Positions 11,284 to 22,824 of a DNA stretch of 64,000 nucleotides are shown one piece after another. The position numbers and the translations under genes were made by a program. Under the pieces are notes generated by a model. That model ran no database searches, was not told the DNA's origin, and saw only the letters and a list, made by a program, of their open reading frames with translations. Source of the stretch: Pseudoflavonifractor phocaeensis (GTDB lineage: Bacteria; Bacillota; Clostridia; Oscillospirales; Oscillospiraceae); the NCBI RefSeq assembly GCF_021531375.1, contig NZ_JADYTU010000001.1:124001-188000 (forward strand), read 5' to 3'. How positions within the stretch are numbered: position 1 is the stretch's first letter; every line of letters begins with the position of its first letter.

Positions 11284-11313
11284 AGTATATTCTGACTCTT
11301 GTTGGTTTGTCAA
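11284..11313 (-). promoter_or_regulatory. Promoter for the large HTH regulator
   Basis: Read on the minus strand, TTGACA (11313-11308) and TATACT (11289-11284) are separated by 18 bases. The transcript start would lie about 110 bases before the ATG. Confidence 0.65.
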
Positions 11314-11463
11314 TAGTGCGCCGGGACGGACAAACACCCTGTTTCCGGGAGTTTTTTTCCTTTTGAAAGGAAATGCTGGGGGATGGAGTCTCTGATTGAA
11401 TGGATTGCTTGCATAGGTGTAGGTTTGTCAAGGTTTACAGAAGATCAGACCGGGGTCTTGCTA

Positions 11464-11494
11464 TAAAAAAACCGGCAGTGGAAACCACTGCCGG
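11464..11494 (-). terminator. Terminator of the tRNA-Ser transcript
   Basis: A 10-bp stem CCGGCAGTGG/CCACTGCCGG with a three-base loop is followed, on the minus strand, by seven T. It lies a few bases after the tRNA 3' end. Confidence 0.9.
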
Positions 11495-11498
11495 CTGC

Positions 11499-11589
11499 TG
11501 GCGGAGATGGAGGGATTCGAACCCCCGGGCGGTTTGACCCGCCAACTGATTTCGAGTCAGCCTCGTTACGACCACTTCGATACATCTCC
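11499..11589 (-). tRNA. tRNA-Ser(CGA), with encoded CCA
   Basis: The minus strand folds as a class II tRNA. The acceptor stem GGAGATG pairs with CATCTCC and the discriminator is G. The anticodon arm is CTGA-CTCGAAA-TCAG, giving anticodon CGA. A long variable arm (GGCGGGT..ACCGCC) is followed by a T arm with GGTTCGAATCC. The 3' CCA is encoded at 11501-11499. It reads UCG serine codons. Confidence 0.95.
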
Positions 11590-11792
11590 ATATTGTATTT
11601 TAAAAGGTCTGTGGGTTTCGGCCCGTCTGGGTACTGCCCGATTTGATACCGCCTGATCTGCCATCGGGCCGCCGGGACGGGAAAGCGCAATAAGGATACC
11701 AGACAACGGCAAAAAAATCAAGTTTTTTGGGGCAAAAATTTAGGATAATTCCGAAGTATCCCCCTCCCCGCGGGCCGGGGAGGGGAGGAAAG

Positions 11793-13064
11793 TTATCGGG
11801 AGGGAGTGTCCTCATAGGGCAGTCCGGCGAGATAACGCCGGGCCAGGTCCAGAGCGTGGTGGGCGGTTTGGGTGCGCAGACGGGCGCGGACAGGCCGGTT
11901 GCCCAGCTTCAGGGCACGGACATGCGTGCCCGCAGGGGTGGCGATGGCCACAAACATGGTGCCCACTTCGTTGCCCCGGTCGTCCTTGTCGGGGCCGGCT
12001 ACGCCGGTGGAGGACAGGGCCACGTCGCAGCCCAGAGCCGCCCGGGCGCCCTCCGCCATAGCCGCTGCCACTTCCGCGGAGACGGCGCCGAACTGGTCCA
12101 GCAACCGCTGGGGCACGCCGAGAACGCCGGCCTTGACCTCGTTGGTGTAGGAGACGATTCCACCCTTGAAGACCTGAGAGGCGCCGGGGACGTCGGTGAG
12201 CCGTTTGGCGATCAGACCGCCGGTGCAGCTTTCCGCCACACCCAGAGTCAGCCCTTTTTCCTTTAAAAGGCCCTCCACCACTTCCTCCAGGGAGGACACG
12301 TCCACACCGTATACCTTGGAGCCGAACAGCTTCTTGATCTGCTCCACCGTGGGCTTCAGCAGAGCCTGGGCCTCCTCATCGGTGGCGGCTTTGGCGGTGA
12401 CCCGCAGCTCACACTCCCCTTCCTTGGCGTAGGGCGCCAGAGTGGGGTTCGACATGGCGTTCATCTGGTCCCGGAGCTGGGCCTCCATGGAGGACTCGCC
12501 GATGCCGAAGAGCTTCAGGGTGTGGGAGGCGATGACCCCCTCGGACAGGGACTGGAGATAGGGCATGGCCCGGTAGCGGAACATGGGCCGACACTCGCTG
12601 GGGGGGCCAGGGAGCATGATGACGTGGACTCCCTCGGCCTGGAAGGCGCAGCCAGGGGCGGTGCCCCAGTCGTTGGACAGAACGGTACAGCCCTCGGGAA
12701 GCATGGCCTGCTGGAGGTTGTTTTCCGTCATGGGCCTGCCGGTGCGGGTAAAGTAGCTCTTGATCCGGTCCGCCGACTCCTGGTCAAAGACCAGCTTCTT
12801 GCCAAAGGCCTCGGCCAGAACATTTTTGGTCAGATCGTCGCAGGTGGGGCCCAGACCGCCGGTGGTGATGATGATGTCGGCCCGCTTTTTGGCGATGGCC
12901 ACGGCCTCCTTGGCCCGCTGGGGATTATCGCCCACCACGGTGTGGTAGTAGACATTCAGCCCCAGCTCGCTCAGCCCCTGGGACAGCATTTGCGCGTCCG
13001 TGTTGGCGATGTTGCCCAGGAGCAGCTCCGTTCCTACGGACAGGATTTCTACGGTATGAGACAT
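11793..13064 (-). CDS. cinA: CinA-family nicotinamide-nucleotide amidase / damage-inducible protein
   Basis: This 423-residue cytosolic protein has the two-domain CinA layout. Residues 1-170 are a molybdopterin-binding-like (MoCF) domain (EILSVGTELLLGNIANTDAQ, then TTGGLGPTCDD and LPGPPSE). Residues about 255-415 are the PncC-type amidase domain (VAESCTGGLIAKRLTD, SYTNEVK, STGVAGP). The family hydrolyses NMN to nicotinate mononucleotide, and the N-terminal domain can have ADP-ribose pyrophosphatase activity. GGAGGT precedes the ATG. Length and motifs look complete. A GC-rich hairpin lies downstream at about 11761-11786, without a clear T run. Confidence 0.93.
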   Translation of the reverse strand: MSHTVEILSVGTELLLGNIANTDAQMLSQGLSELGLNVYYHTVVGDNPQRAKEAVAIAKKRADIIITTGGLGPTCDDLTKNVLAEAFGKKLVFDQESADRIKSYFTRTGRPMTENNLQQAMLPEGCTVLSNDWGTAPGCAFQAEGVHVIMLPGPPSECRPMFRYRAMPYLQSLSEGVIASHTLKLFGIGESSMEAQLRDQMNAMSNPTLAPYAKEGECELRVTAKAATDEEAQALLKPTVEQIKKLFGSKVYGVDVSSLEEVVEGLLKEKGLTLGVAESCTGGLIAKRLTDVPGASQVFKGGIVSYTNEVKAGVLGVPQRLLDQFGAVSAEVAAAMAEGARAALGCDVALSSTGVAGPDKDDRGNEVGTMFVAIATPAGTHVRALKLGNRPVRARLRTQTAHHALDLARRYLAGLPYEDTPSR

Positions 13065-13134
13065 GGATAAGACCTCCGAAAAGAAGCAATCAGGCGCTTC
13101 ACAAAAATGATGGGATATTCCTCGGGTACGCGAT

Positions 13135-13746
13135 TCAGAATCTATAGGTCAGCACGGCAGTCTGGGTGGGGGTGTGAGGGGTGAGCTCCAGAGCGCTGCC
13201 GGGGTACCGGACCACGTCGCTCCGCAGGGCAAGAAAATCCTCCAGACGGGCGATGACCTCGTAGCCGAAGGTATCGGAGCGGTAGTGCATGGGGACCACG
13301 ATCCGGGGCTTCAGATCCTCCACCAACTCCTGGGCCTGGCTGGCGTCGATGGTGTAGTATCCGCCCACCGGGATCAGAAGGACGTCCAGTCCCCGCAGGC
13401 GGTCCAGCTGCTCCGGCGTCGGGATACAGCCCAGATCGCCCAGATGGGCCAGCCGCATCCCCTCGGCGGCGACGATGTGGATGGTGTCGGGCCCCCGCAG
13501 AGCGCCGCCCTCCGGGTCGTGGAAGGTGGAGATGGTCTCCACGGAAAAGGAGGGGGTGCGGCCGGTGAGACCGACCAGCTCCCGGGCGCCGTGGTCCCGG
13601 TGATCGTGGCTGCACAGCACCAAATCGGCGGTCAGGCGGATGGGGGAGAGGCCGGGGACGCTGCCGTCCCGGTAGGGATCAAAGACCACAGAGCCCTCCG
13701 CCGTTTCCAGCGTGAAGCAGGAGTGACCGTTCCAGATCAGATTCAT
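13135..13746 (-). CDS. MBL-fold metal-dependent hydrolase
   Basis: ATG at 13746 is chosen for its GAGAGGAG RBS seven bases upstream, giving 203 residues. The start MNLIWNGHSCFTLE and the metal motif CSHDHRDHGA (His-x-Asp-His) are typical of the UPF0173/UlaG-like branch of the metallo-beta-lactamase fold. Later metal ligands are plausible in LAHLGDLG and VVPMHYRSD. The substrate is unknown. A minus-strand TATAAT (13809-13804) lies upstream, without a good -35 box. It is not obviously in an operon with cinA, which begins 70 bp downstream on the same strand. Confidence 0.82.
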   Translation of the reverse strand: MNLIWNGHSCFTLETAEGSVVFDPYRDGSVPGLSPIRLTADLVLCSHDHRDHGARELVGLTGRTPSFSVETISTFHDPEGGALRGPDTIHIVAAEGMRLAHLGDLGCIPTPEQLDRLRGLDVLLIPVGGYYTIDASQAQELVEDLKPRIVVPMHYRSDTFGYEVIARLEDFLALRSDVVRYPGSALELTPHTPTQTAVLTYRF

Positions 13747-14143
13747 AAAAACGCTCCTCTCAGTAAGATGAACAAAAGGGGAGGAAATTTGGTGATTGTG
13801 CATATTATAGCACGGAAGGGGCGGGAAAGGAAGCCAATTTGGAGGGCGGATTTTCAGAGGGCGGGGAAAATTTGATTAGAAAGACGGCAAAACAAGGCGG
13901 AAAGGCGGGGGAAAGAGAAATAAAGCCGATTTAGTAGAAACGAAAGCCCGGCGAAGTTCGGCACAATGCCCGAAAAGTTGCCTCGAAAAAGAAGCATGAT
14001 AACGTAAATGTCAAAAATGGAGGGCTCAGGAGGAAAAATGAGGCCGTTTTATGAATTTTTTGCAATTTTTCGACCAATTTATAGTTGAAATTCTTTGGGA
14101 TTTGGAATACAATGATAGCCGCGTGAACAAGGAGGCGGCCAAC
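13747..14143. other. Divergent intergenic region, MBL hydrolase to trmL
   Basis: It holds a minus-strand -10 box (13809-13804) and the trmL promoter (14085-14113). Between them, about 13820-14080 is purine-rich with no codon-like frame or known motif that I can support. Confidence 0.55.
14085..14113 (+). promoter_or_regulatory. Promoter for trmL and perhaps the glycolytic run
   Basis: TTGAAA (14085-14090) and TACAAT (14108-14113) are spaced by 17 bases. The start point is expected near 14120, a short distance before the RBS AAGGAGG. Confidence 0.7.
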
Positions 14144-14632
14144 GTGCTGAACATTGTATTGGTAGAACCGGAGATCCCGATGAACACCGGAAATATCGCA
14201 CGGACCTGTGCCGCCACCCGCAGCCGTCTCCATCTGGTCAAGCCGCTGGGATTTGACATCAGTGATAAGGCGGTCAAGCGCGCCGGGCTGGACTACTGGC
14301 CCATGGTGGATCTGCGGGTCTATGAAAATCTGGATCACTTCTTTTGGGAAAATCCGGACCCCGACCTGTGGCTCGCCACCACCAAGGCTCCCCGGGACTA
14401 CACCCAGGCGACCTTCCGACCGGACTGCTGGCTCATGTTCGGGAAGGAGACCGCCGGTCTGCCCGAGGACCTGCGCCGGACCTATTATGACCGGTGCATC
14501 CGCATTCCCATGCGGCCCGACGCCAGAAGCCTGAATCTGGCAAACTCCGTGGCTGTCCTGGCCTATGAAGCGCTGCGGCAGCAAGGCTTTCCCGGCCTGT
14601 CCGGAGTGGGGTCCATGGCGGAGAAAGCTTGA
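14144..14632 (+). CDS. trmL: tRNA (cytidine(34)-2'-O)-methyltransferase TrmL
   Basis: A SPOUT-class enzyme that methylates the ribose of the wobble base in tRNA-Leu species using S-adenosylmethionine. GTG at 14144 is chosen because AAGGAGG lies eight bases upstream and the family begins exactly [17 protein letters not shown]; the frame is open further upstream. The 162-residue length is typical. The [12 protein letters not shown] motif and the C-terminal knot ([13 protein letters not shown], then [17 protein letters not shown]) are intact. The family's usual Gln or Pro before NTGN is Met here. pgk follows after 55 bp. Confidence 0.93.
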   Translation: MLNIVLVEPEIPMNTGNIARTCAATRSRLHLVKPLGFDISDKAVKRAGLDYWPMVDLRVYENLDHFFWENPDPDLWLATTKAPRDYTQATFRPDCWLMFGKETAGLPEDLRRTYYDRCIRIPMRPDARSLNLANSVAVLAYEALRQQGFPGLSGVGSMAEKA

Positions 14633-14687
14633 ATTTTGTAAACCGCATCCCTTTCCAACTGCGTTACTGAAGAAAGGAGTCTCTGTT

Positions 14688-15884
14688 ATGAACTACAATA
14701 AGAAGACTGTCAAGGACATCGACGTCAAGGGTAAAAAGGTGCTGCTGCGCTGCGATTTCAACGTCCCCATGGCCAAGGACGGCAGCGGCGTCATCACCGA
14801 TGACAAGCGCATCCGGGCCGCTCTGCCCACCATCCAGTATCTGCTGGACCAGGGCGCTGCCGTCATCGCCTGCTCCCACATGGGCAAGCCCAAGGGCCAG
14901 GTGGTCCCCGAGTTGTCCCTGAAGCCTGTGGCCGCCCGGCTGAGCGAGCTGCTGGGCAAGCAGGTCATTATGGCCGCCGATGTGGTGGGTCCCGACGCCC
15001 AGTCCAAGGCTGCCGCGCTCCAGCCCGGCCAGATCATGCTGCTGGAGAACACCCGCTTTGAGGCCGGCGAGACCAAGAACGATCCCGCTCTGGCCAAGGC
15101 CATGGCCGACATGGCCCAGATCTATGTGTCCGACGCTTTCGGCGCCGTCCACCGCGCCCACGCCTCCACCGCCGGCGTGGCCGACTATCTGCCCGCCGTG
15201 TCCGGCTTCCTGATCCAGAAGGAGCTGGAGGTCATCGGCGGCGCCCTGGCCGCGCCCAAGCGTCCCCTGGTGGCCATCCTGGGCGGCTCCAAGGTGTCCT
15301 CCAAGATCGGCGTCATCAACAACCTGCTGGAGATCGCCGATACCATCATCATTGGCGGCGGCATGGCCTATACCTTCTCCGCCGCGGAAGGCGGCAAGGT
15401 GGGCAACTCCCTGCTGGAGAGCGACTGGATGGACTACTCCAAGGAGATGGTCAAGAAGGCTGCCGACAAGGGCGTGAAGCTGCTGCTCCCCGTGGACACC
15501 GTCTGCGGCGACAAGTTTGCCCCCGACGCCAATATCCAGGTGGTCGAGGCCGGCCAGATTCCCGATGGCTGGGAGGGACTGGATATCGGCCCCAAGACTG
15601 TGAAGCTGTACTGTGACGCCGTGGCCGACGCCGGTACTGTGATCTGGAACGGCCCCATGGGCGTGTTTGAGTTCCCCGCCTTTGCCAAGGGCACCGAGGC
15701 TGTGGCCGAGGCCCTGTCCAAGACCAACGCCATCACCATCATCGGCGGCGGCGACTCCGCGGCCGCGGTGCAGCAGCTGGGCTATGCCGACAAGATGACC
15801 CATATCTCCACCGGCGGCGGAGCCAGCCTGGAGTTTATGGAGGGCAAGGAGCTGCCCGGCGTCGCTTGCCTGCTGGATGCCTGA
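14688..15884 (+). CDS. pgk: Phosphoglycerate kinase
   Basis: It transfers phosphate from 1,3-bisphosphoglycerate to ADP in glycolysis. ATG at 14688 follows AAAGGAG and gives 398 residues, the normal length. The N-terminal substrate site LLRCDFNVP, the SHMGKPKG and [10 protein letters not shown] segments, and the C-terminal nucleotide site GGGDSAAAV (near 353) are all present. It heads the pgk-tpiA-gpmI-eno run, so the lower half of glycolysis is encoded together. GAPDH is not in the window. Confidence 0.97.
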   Translation: MNYNKKTVKDIDVKGKKVLLRCDFNVPMAKDGSGVITDDKRIRAALPTIQYLLDQGAAVIACSHMGKPKGQVVPELSLKPVAARLSELLGKQVIMAADVVGPDAQSKAAALQPGQIMLLENTRFEAGETKNDPALAKAMADMAQIYVSDAFGAVHRAHASTAGVADYLPAVSGFLIQKELEVIGGALAAPKRPLVAILGGSKVSSKIGVINNLLEIADTIIIGGGMAYTFSAAEGGKVGNSLLESDWMDYSKEMVKKAADKGVKLLLPVDTVCGDKFAPDANIQVVEAGQIPDGWEGLDIGPKTVKLYCDAVADAGTVIWNGPMGVFEFPAFAKGTEAVAEALSKTNAITIIGGGDSAAAVQQLGYADKMTHISTGGGASLEFMEGKELPGVACLLDA

Positions 15885-15981
15885 GCGCGGGAAGTCTCAA
15901 AAAAGAAAATCATTGCGCACCCTTCTGCTTAAATCACGGCAGATTTGAAATAATGCTAATAGAATTAGGGAGAGAGAAACC

Positions 15982-16755
15982 ATGAATCGTCGTTATCGCA
16001 AGACCATTATCGCCGGAAACTGGAAGATGAACAACACCCTGTCCCAGACCAAGGCCTTTGCCGAGGAGATTAAGCCCATCATGCCCAAGGGCAAGTGGTG
16101 CAACGTGGTGCTGTGCGTTCCCGCGGTGAATATCACCAACGCCGTCCGCATGTTCAAGGACTGCCACATCGCCATCGGTGCTGAGACCTGCCACTATGAG
16201 GACCACGGTGCCTACACCGGCGAGATGACTGTGGAGATGATCAAGGAGGCCGGCGCCAAGTACGTCATCATCGGCCACTCCGAGCGCCGCCAGTACTACA
16301 ACGAGACCGACTTCACCGTGAACAAGAAGGTCCATGCCGCCATCAACGCCGGCCTGATCCCCATCGTCTGCGTGGGCGAGAGCCTGGAGCAGCGTGAGCT
16401 GGGCGTGACCATGGAGCTGATCGCTTACCAGGTCAAGTGCGCTCTGGCCAATGTGCCCGCTGAGAAGATGCGTCATGTGGTCATCGCTTACGAGCCCCTG
16501 TGGGCCATCGGCACCGGCAAGACCGCTACTGCCGAGCAGGCCGGCGAGGTCTGCCAGGCCATCCGTGCCGTCATCCGCAAGCTGTACGGCGCCCATGTGG
16601 CCCGCTCCGTCACCATCCAGTACGGCGGCTCCATGAACGCCAAGAACGCCGCCGAGCTGCTGGCGCAGCCCGACGTGGACGGCGGCCTGATCGGTGGCGC
16701 CTCCCTGAAGCCCGCTGACTTCGTTCAGATCATCAACGCCGCGAACCAGGAGTAA
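15982..16755 (+). CDS. tpiA: Triosephosphate isomerase
   Basis: It interconverts dihydroxyacetone phosphate and glyceraldehyde-3-phosphate. The 257-residue product has the N-terminal AGNWKMNNT (catalytic Lys), the electrophile His99 in IIGHSERR, the base Glu171 in AYEPLWAIGTG, and the phosphate-binding YGGSMN. GGGAGAGAGA provides the RBS region. It lies 97 bp after pgk. Confidence 0.97.
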   Translation: MNRRYRKTIIAGNWKMNNTLSQTKAFAEEIKPIMPKGKWCNVVLCVPAVNITNAVRMFKDCHIAIGAETCHYEDHGAYTGEMTVEMIKEAGAKYVIIGHSERRQYYNETDFTVNKKVHAAINAGLIPIVCVGESLEQRELGVTMELIAYQVKCALANVPAEKMRHVVIAYEPLWAIGTGKTATAEQAGEVCQAIRAVIRKLYGAHVARSVTIQYGGSMNAKNAAELLAQPDVDGGLIGGASLKPADFVQIINAANQE

Positions 16756-16764
16756 CGAGCCGAA

Positions 16765-16782
16765 CATTTTCCGCGGAAAATG
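16765..16782. other. 18-bp perfect palindrome between tpiA and gpmI
   Basis: The sequence from CATTTTCC to GGAAAATG is self-complementary. It lies 10 bp after the tpiA stop in a GC-rich 149-bp gap. It may be an mRNA-processing hairpin or a protein site; there is no T run. Confidence 0.4.
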
Positions 16783-16904
16783 CACCGCTGCGCGACGAGC
16801 CGGCTCTCGCGGGTGGGAACCAGTTTCCCCCCGCGTGCCCCCTCCGCTCTCCGGGGGGAATAAGGTGTCCTTCGGACCTATGACAAGGAGTAACTGAGGT
16901 TTTT

Positions 16905-19810
<2,906 letters not shown>

Positions 19811-19826
19811 ACTTCAAGTTCCAGCA

Positions 19827-19861
19827 ACAGCGCCGCCCGACAGGGCGGCGCTGTTTTTTTG
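19827..19861 (+). terminator. Terminator of the glycolytic run
   Basis: Twelve-base arms ACAGCGCCGCCC/GGGCGGCGCTGT with a four-base loop, then seven T. Confidence 0.95.
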
Positions 19862-19987
19862 TCGTCCAGCTCCCGGGGCCCCCGGCGAGACCCAGCGCAG
19901 CGGTCTCGCGGGGGAAAGGAGGAGCGGTGGAGTGAACGAGCCTTGCCATTTGCGGCGAGGCGAGTGATACGAAACTTGCGACGACGC

Positions 19988-20039
19988 GGCGACATCGCCG
20001 AGCACCCCGGCATGAAGGCTTTCTTCAACCTGCGCTAAG
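19988..20039 (+). repeat. Detached second copy of the eno 3' end
   Basis: It is a 51/52 match to the end of eno. The frame upstream of this copy is closed by stops, so it is not expressed as part of enolase. It is followed by its own terminator. Confidence 0.97.
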
Positions 20040-20051
20040 TTCCAGACATGC

Positions 20052-20088
20052 AAAATCAGGACCGCCTATGGGCGGTCCTGATTTTTTT
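20052..20088 (+). terminator. Second terminator after the eno-end copy
   Basis: Arms ATCAGGACCGCC/GGCGGTCCTGAT with loop TATG, then seven T. The stem sequence differs from the terminator at 19827. Confidence 0.93.
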
Positions 20089-20117
20089 CAATGTTAGAAA
20101 TTTTCCTCAAAATGGGC

Positions 20118-20145
20118 TTGTAGTGTGGAAAAGCCCTGCTATACT
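20118..20145 (+). promoter_or_regulatory. Promoter for trmO
   Basis: TTGTAG (20118-20123), a 16-base spacer and TATACT (20140-20145) lie about 43 bases before the start codon. Confidence 0.5.
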
Positions 20146-20187
20146 GGACACAACGGCGCCGTAAAATCAAAATAACGAGGAGATTTT

Positions 20188-20667
20188 ATGGAACACAACT
20201 TTATATTGCGTCAGATCGGTACCGCGCACACGGGGGAGGAGGGCTTTTATCTTGCCATCGCCCCCCAGTATCGAGAGGCGTTGGCAGGGCTGGAGGAGTT
20301 CAGATATATCAACGTCCTGTGGTGGTTCTCCGGCTGCGACAACAGCATGTCCCGGGAAAAGTTGTGGGAGTGCAGGCCCTATGTCCGCGGCCCGGAGGTG
20401 CTGGGCGCTTTCGCAACCCGGACGCCGGAGCGCCCCAATCCCATCGCCCTGTCCTGCGCCCGCGTGACCCATTTGGACCGGGAGCGGGGGGTAGTAGGTC
20501 TGGACTATCTGGACGCGGAAGAGGGCAGTCCCGTGCTGGACCTCAAGCCCTACCTCCCCAGTCTGGACCGGGTGGAGCGGCCCGTCATGCCCGCCTGGTG
20601 CGCCCATTGGCCGGACAGTGTGGAGAAAAGCGGAGATTTTGACTGGGAGAAGGAGTTCAACTTCTGA
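20188..20667 (+). CDS. trmO: tRNA (N6-threonylcarbamoyladenosine(37)-N6)-methyltransferase TrmO
   Basis: It methylates t6A37 in threonine tRNAs with S-adenosylmethionine (UPF0066/TsaA-YaeB family). The 159-residue product has the family start (LRQIGTAHT), YINVLWWFS and the signature FATRTPERPNPIALS, followed by LDYLDAEEGSPVLDLKPYLP. The length fits the short bacterial form. It is a single gene between its own promoter and a bidirectional hairpin. Confidence 0.9.
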   Translation: MEHNFILRQIGTAHTGEEGFYLAIAPQYREALAGLEEFRYINVLWWFSGCDNSMSREKLWECRPYVRGPEVLGAFATRTPERPNPIALSCARVTHLDRERGVVGLDYLDAEEGSPVLDLKPYLPSLDRVERPVMPAWCAHWPDSVEKSGDFDWEKEFNF

Positions 20668-20683
20668 GCCGGGGAATGAGAAA

Positions 20684-20712
20684 AGGGGGACCGCCCGACG
20701 GGCGGTCCCCCT
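20684..20712. terminator. Hairpin between convergent trmO and the GDSL hydrolase gene
   Basis: Arms AGGGGGACCGCC/GGCGGTCCCCCT with a five-base loop. On the minus strand TTTT follows, so it may serve both genes. Confidence 0.75.
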
Positions 20713-20734
20713 GCTGTATTTCATGTGTCAAAGC

Positions 20735-21319
20735 TTAAAACCGCTCCGCCAGTACCCGGCACAGTACGTCGGCCATCCTCCGGTGGCCCTCCTCGGTGGG
20801 GTGGAGGCCGTCCTGGAACAGGGAACGGTCCACCGTGCCGTCCGGGCGAAGGAATGGGCTGCGGAAGTCGGCCAGGGGCAAATGTTTGTCGGCGGCGTAG
20901 TGGCGGATCCAGTGGGCGTATTGCTCGCCCAGAGCGGCAGTGCGGGCCATATCCTGCTCGGGATCCCACTCTGGGGAGCACATGTCCGCCGGGAAAATGG
21001 GCAGGGGGACCCCCAGGATTACCGGGATGGACAGCAGCTCCGCCTGGCGGCAGATGGCGACCACATTGGCGCAGACGGGGCGGTACTGGCCGGTGATGCT
21101 GATGTCGTTGATGCCGCCCAGCAGCACCATGGCGTCGGGAGCCTGGTGAAAGACCTGGGTCTGGCACCGGGCCAGCATCCCTCCAGTGGTGTCGCCGCTG
21201 ACGCCCCGGTTGATCAGTGTATGGCCGGTGCGGGCGGACACCAGGTCGGACCAGCGCTTTGACAGGTCGGGCAGGCCAAAACCGTAAGTGATGCTGTCTC
21301 CCATACAGATGATCTTCAT
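20735..21319 (-). CDS. SGNH/GDSL-family hydrolase
   Basis: A 194-residue cytosolic esterase- or lipase-like enzyme; there is no signal peptide. Block I is MGDSITYGFG (catalytic Ser8), block III is LLGGINDIS, and the Asp-His pair is in DGLHPTEEGH. The start codon overlaps the stop of the Crp/Fnr gene by four bases (ATGA), with the RBS inside that gene's end. The two are therefore translationally coupled. The substrate is unknown. Confidence 0.88.
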   Translation of the reverse strand: MKIICMGDSITYGFGLPDLSKRWSDLVSARTGHTLINRGVSGDTTGGMLARCQTQVFHQAPDAMVLLGGINDISITGQYRPVCANVVAICRQAELLSIPVILGVPLPIFPADMCSPEWDPEQDMARTAALGEQYAHWIRHYAADKHLPLADFRSPFLRPDGTVDRSLFQDGLHPTEEGHRRMADVLCRVLAERF

Positions 21320-21984
21320 AAAAGTTCCTCCTGTTTCAGCAGATAAAATTGATTCTTTTTCGCGCGTACCAGCCCCTCCCGGCGCAGCTTGCTCAGTTCA
21401 TTGGACAATGCGCTCCGGTCCACCCCCAGGTAGTCCGCCAACTGCTGTCGGTCAAAGGGGATGGAAAAATGGGAACTCCCCTGGAGCACCGCCTGGTCGG
21501 AGAGATAGGACAGCAGCCGCCCCCGGATGGTCTTGGAAGACGTGTAAAAACTGCGCCGGGACAGGGAAAGATTTTTCCGGGCGGTGATGCTCAGCAGATT
21601 GCGGACCAGTACCCTCTGATGGAGGCAGCCGGACTCGCCGGAGAAGATCTGCCCCACGTCCAGAAAAAGCACCCGGGTCTCCCCGGCGGCCACCGCGTTG
21701 ACCATAAGCGGCTCTCCGGGCAGGCAGGCGTAGGTTTCGGCAAAGACTTCTCCCTCTCCCACATGGCCCAAAACGGTCCGGTTGCCCCATATATCATCGT
21801 GCTCCAGCGTCACTCCGCCGGACAGCACCAAGCCCAGCCGCCGGGTCCGGTCTCCTAGGCGGAGGATGGTCTCTCCCTTTTGATAGCGGCGGACTTCCGC
21901 GTCCAGACAGCGGAGCATCTCCGCGACCTCCTCCCGGGAGGCCCCCCGAAACAGGTCGGTGGTTTCCAGATCTTGCAGGTCCAT
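21316..21984 (-). CDS. Crp/Fnr-family transcriptional regulator
   Basis: The 222-residue product has an N-terminal cyclic-nucleotide-binding-like domain (LVLSGGVTLEHDD, VGEGEVFAE). A C-terminal winged HTH follows (IPFDRQQLADYLGVDRSALSNELSKLRREGLV). The N-terminal cysteine cluster of true FNR is missing, so an effector other than an Fe-S cluster is likely. It is divergent from a ferredoxin-domain gene, with a 16-bp palindrome between them that suits this family. It probably controls that gene and itself. Confidence 0.9.
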   Translation of the reverse strand: MDLQDLETTDLFRGASREEVAEMLRCLDAEVRRYQKGETILRLGDRTRRLGLVLSGGVTLEHDDIWGNRTVLGHVGEGEVFAETYACLPGEPLMVNAVAAGETRVLFLDVGQIFSGESGCLHQRVLVRNLLSITARKNLSLSRRSFYTSSKTIRGRLLSYLSDQAVLQGSSHFSIPFDRQQLADYLGVDRSALSNELSKLRREGLVRAKKNQFYLLKQEELL

Positions 21985-21996
21985 AGTACCTCCATT

Positions 21997-22012
21997 TGTT
22001 GTATTAACAACA
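21997..22012. promoter_or_regulatory. Crp/Fnr-type operator, perfect 16-bp palindrome
   Basis: TGTTGT-ATTA-ACAACA: two six-base half-sites with a four-base centre, the geometry of Crp/Fnr sites. It lies 13 bp upstream of the regulator's ATG. Its centre (22004.5) is about 41.5 bp before the predicted start of the divergent gene, the class II activator position. Confidence 0.75.
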
Positions 22013-22033
22013 TATAGAATAGAGAGATCATAC

Positions 22034-22039
22034 TATACT
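22034..22039 (+). promoter_or_regulatory. -10 box for the ferredoxin-domain gene
   Basis: TATACT with no good -35 hexamer 17 bases upstream (CATATA at 22011-22016). The operator overlaps that place, which suggests activator-dependent transcription. Confidence 0.6.
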
Positions 22040-22064
22040 TGAGCCATCCAGTCAAGGAAAGGTT

Positions 22065-22763
22065 GTGATCTGCATGATCCGCAGATTGATTCATATCGAC
22101 GAGGAGCGCTGCAACGGCTGCGGCCTGTGCGCCAAAGCCTGTCACGAGGGAGCCATCGGCATGGTGGACGGCAAGGCCAGACTGCTGCGGGACGACTACT
22201 GCGACGGCCTGGGAGACTGCCTGCCCGCCTGCCCCACGGGGGCCATCACCTTTGTGGAGCGGGAAGCCGCCGCCTATGACGAGGCCGCCGTCCAGGCCAA
22301 TAAGGCCCGGCAGGGGGTGCCCACCGGCGGCTGCCCCGGCAGCCGTGCCCAGATGCTCCGCCGGGAGGAGGAAGAGGGACTGGCTCCCGCCGTGCCCTCT
22401 CAGCTGCGCCAGTGGCCGGTCCAGATCAAGCTTGCTCCCATCAGCGCCCCTTATTTCAACGGGGCACACCTGCTCATCGCCGCCGACTGTGCCGCCTATG
22501 CCTACGGCAGTTTCCACCAGGATTTTATCCGGGGGAAGGTGACGCTGATCGGCTGCCCCAAGCTGGACGGCGTGGATTACAGCGGGAAGCTGACGGAGAT
22601 CATCCGTCAAAACGACGTGAAAAGCGTCACCGTGGTCCGGATGGAGGTGCCCTGCTGCGGCGGCCTCCAGAATGCGGCGGTGACCGCTCTGAAAAACAGC
22701 GGCAAGTTCATTCCCTGGCAGGTGGTCACCATCTCCACCGACGGGAGAGTGACAGGTCGGTAA
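22065..22763 (+). CDS. Two-[4Fe-4S] ferredoxin-domain protein
   Basis: The 232-residue product begins with a bacterial ferredoxin fold: CNGCGLCAKACHEGA, then CDGLGDCLPACPTGA, giving two sets of cysteines for [4Fe-4S] clusters. A longer C-terminal part has further cysteines (GGCPGS, AADCAA, GCPKLDG, VPCCGG) that may bind another centre. The GTG at 22065 is best spaced from AAGGA; ATG at 22074 is an alternative. Such proteins sit beside Crp/Fnr genes in many anaerobic Firmicutes and are thought to act in redox or nitrosative responses, but the exact role here is unknown. Confidence 0.83.
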   Translation: MICMIRRLIHIDEERCNGCGLCAKACHEGAIGMVDGKARLLRDDYCDGLGDCLPACPTGAITFVEREAAAYDEAAVQANKARQGVPTGGCPGSRAQMLRREEEEGLAPAVPSQLRQWPVQIKLAPISAPYFNGAHLLIAADCAAYAYGSFHQDFIRGKVTLIGCPKLDGVDYSGKLTEIIRQNDVKSVTVVRMEVPCCGGLQNAAVTALKNSGKFIPWQVVTISTDGRVTGR

Positions 22764-22824
22764 AAAACGGTCCGCCCCTAAGCGCACCTGCAAGGTGCAG
22801 CAGCTCGGGAGCGGACCGTTTTAT
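22764..22824 (+). terminator. Terminator after the ferredoxin-domain gene
   Basis: Outer stem AAAACGGTCCGC/GCGGACCGTTTT with an inner GCACCT/AGGTGC hairpin; the descending arm ends in a T-rich tail. It starts right after the stop codon. Confidence 0.85.

Larger units (their letters stand above)
11171..11498 (-). other. Intergenic region between the HTH gene and tRNA-Ser
   Basis: This stretch holds the HTH gene promoter (11284-11313) and the tRNA terminator (11464-11494). The rest, about 11314-11463, shows only a short CCTTT/AAAGG hairpin and no gene I can support. Confidence 0.6.

Noticed and set aside
16783-16880. GC-rich intergenic sequence resembling that at 19880-19920
   Set aside because: The likeness is limited to GC-rich runs; no alignable repeat was found by eye.
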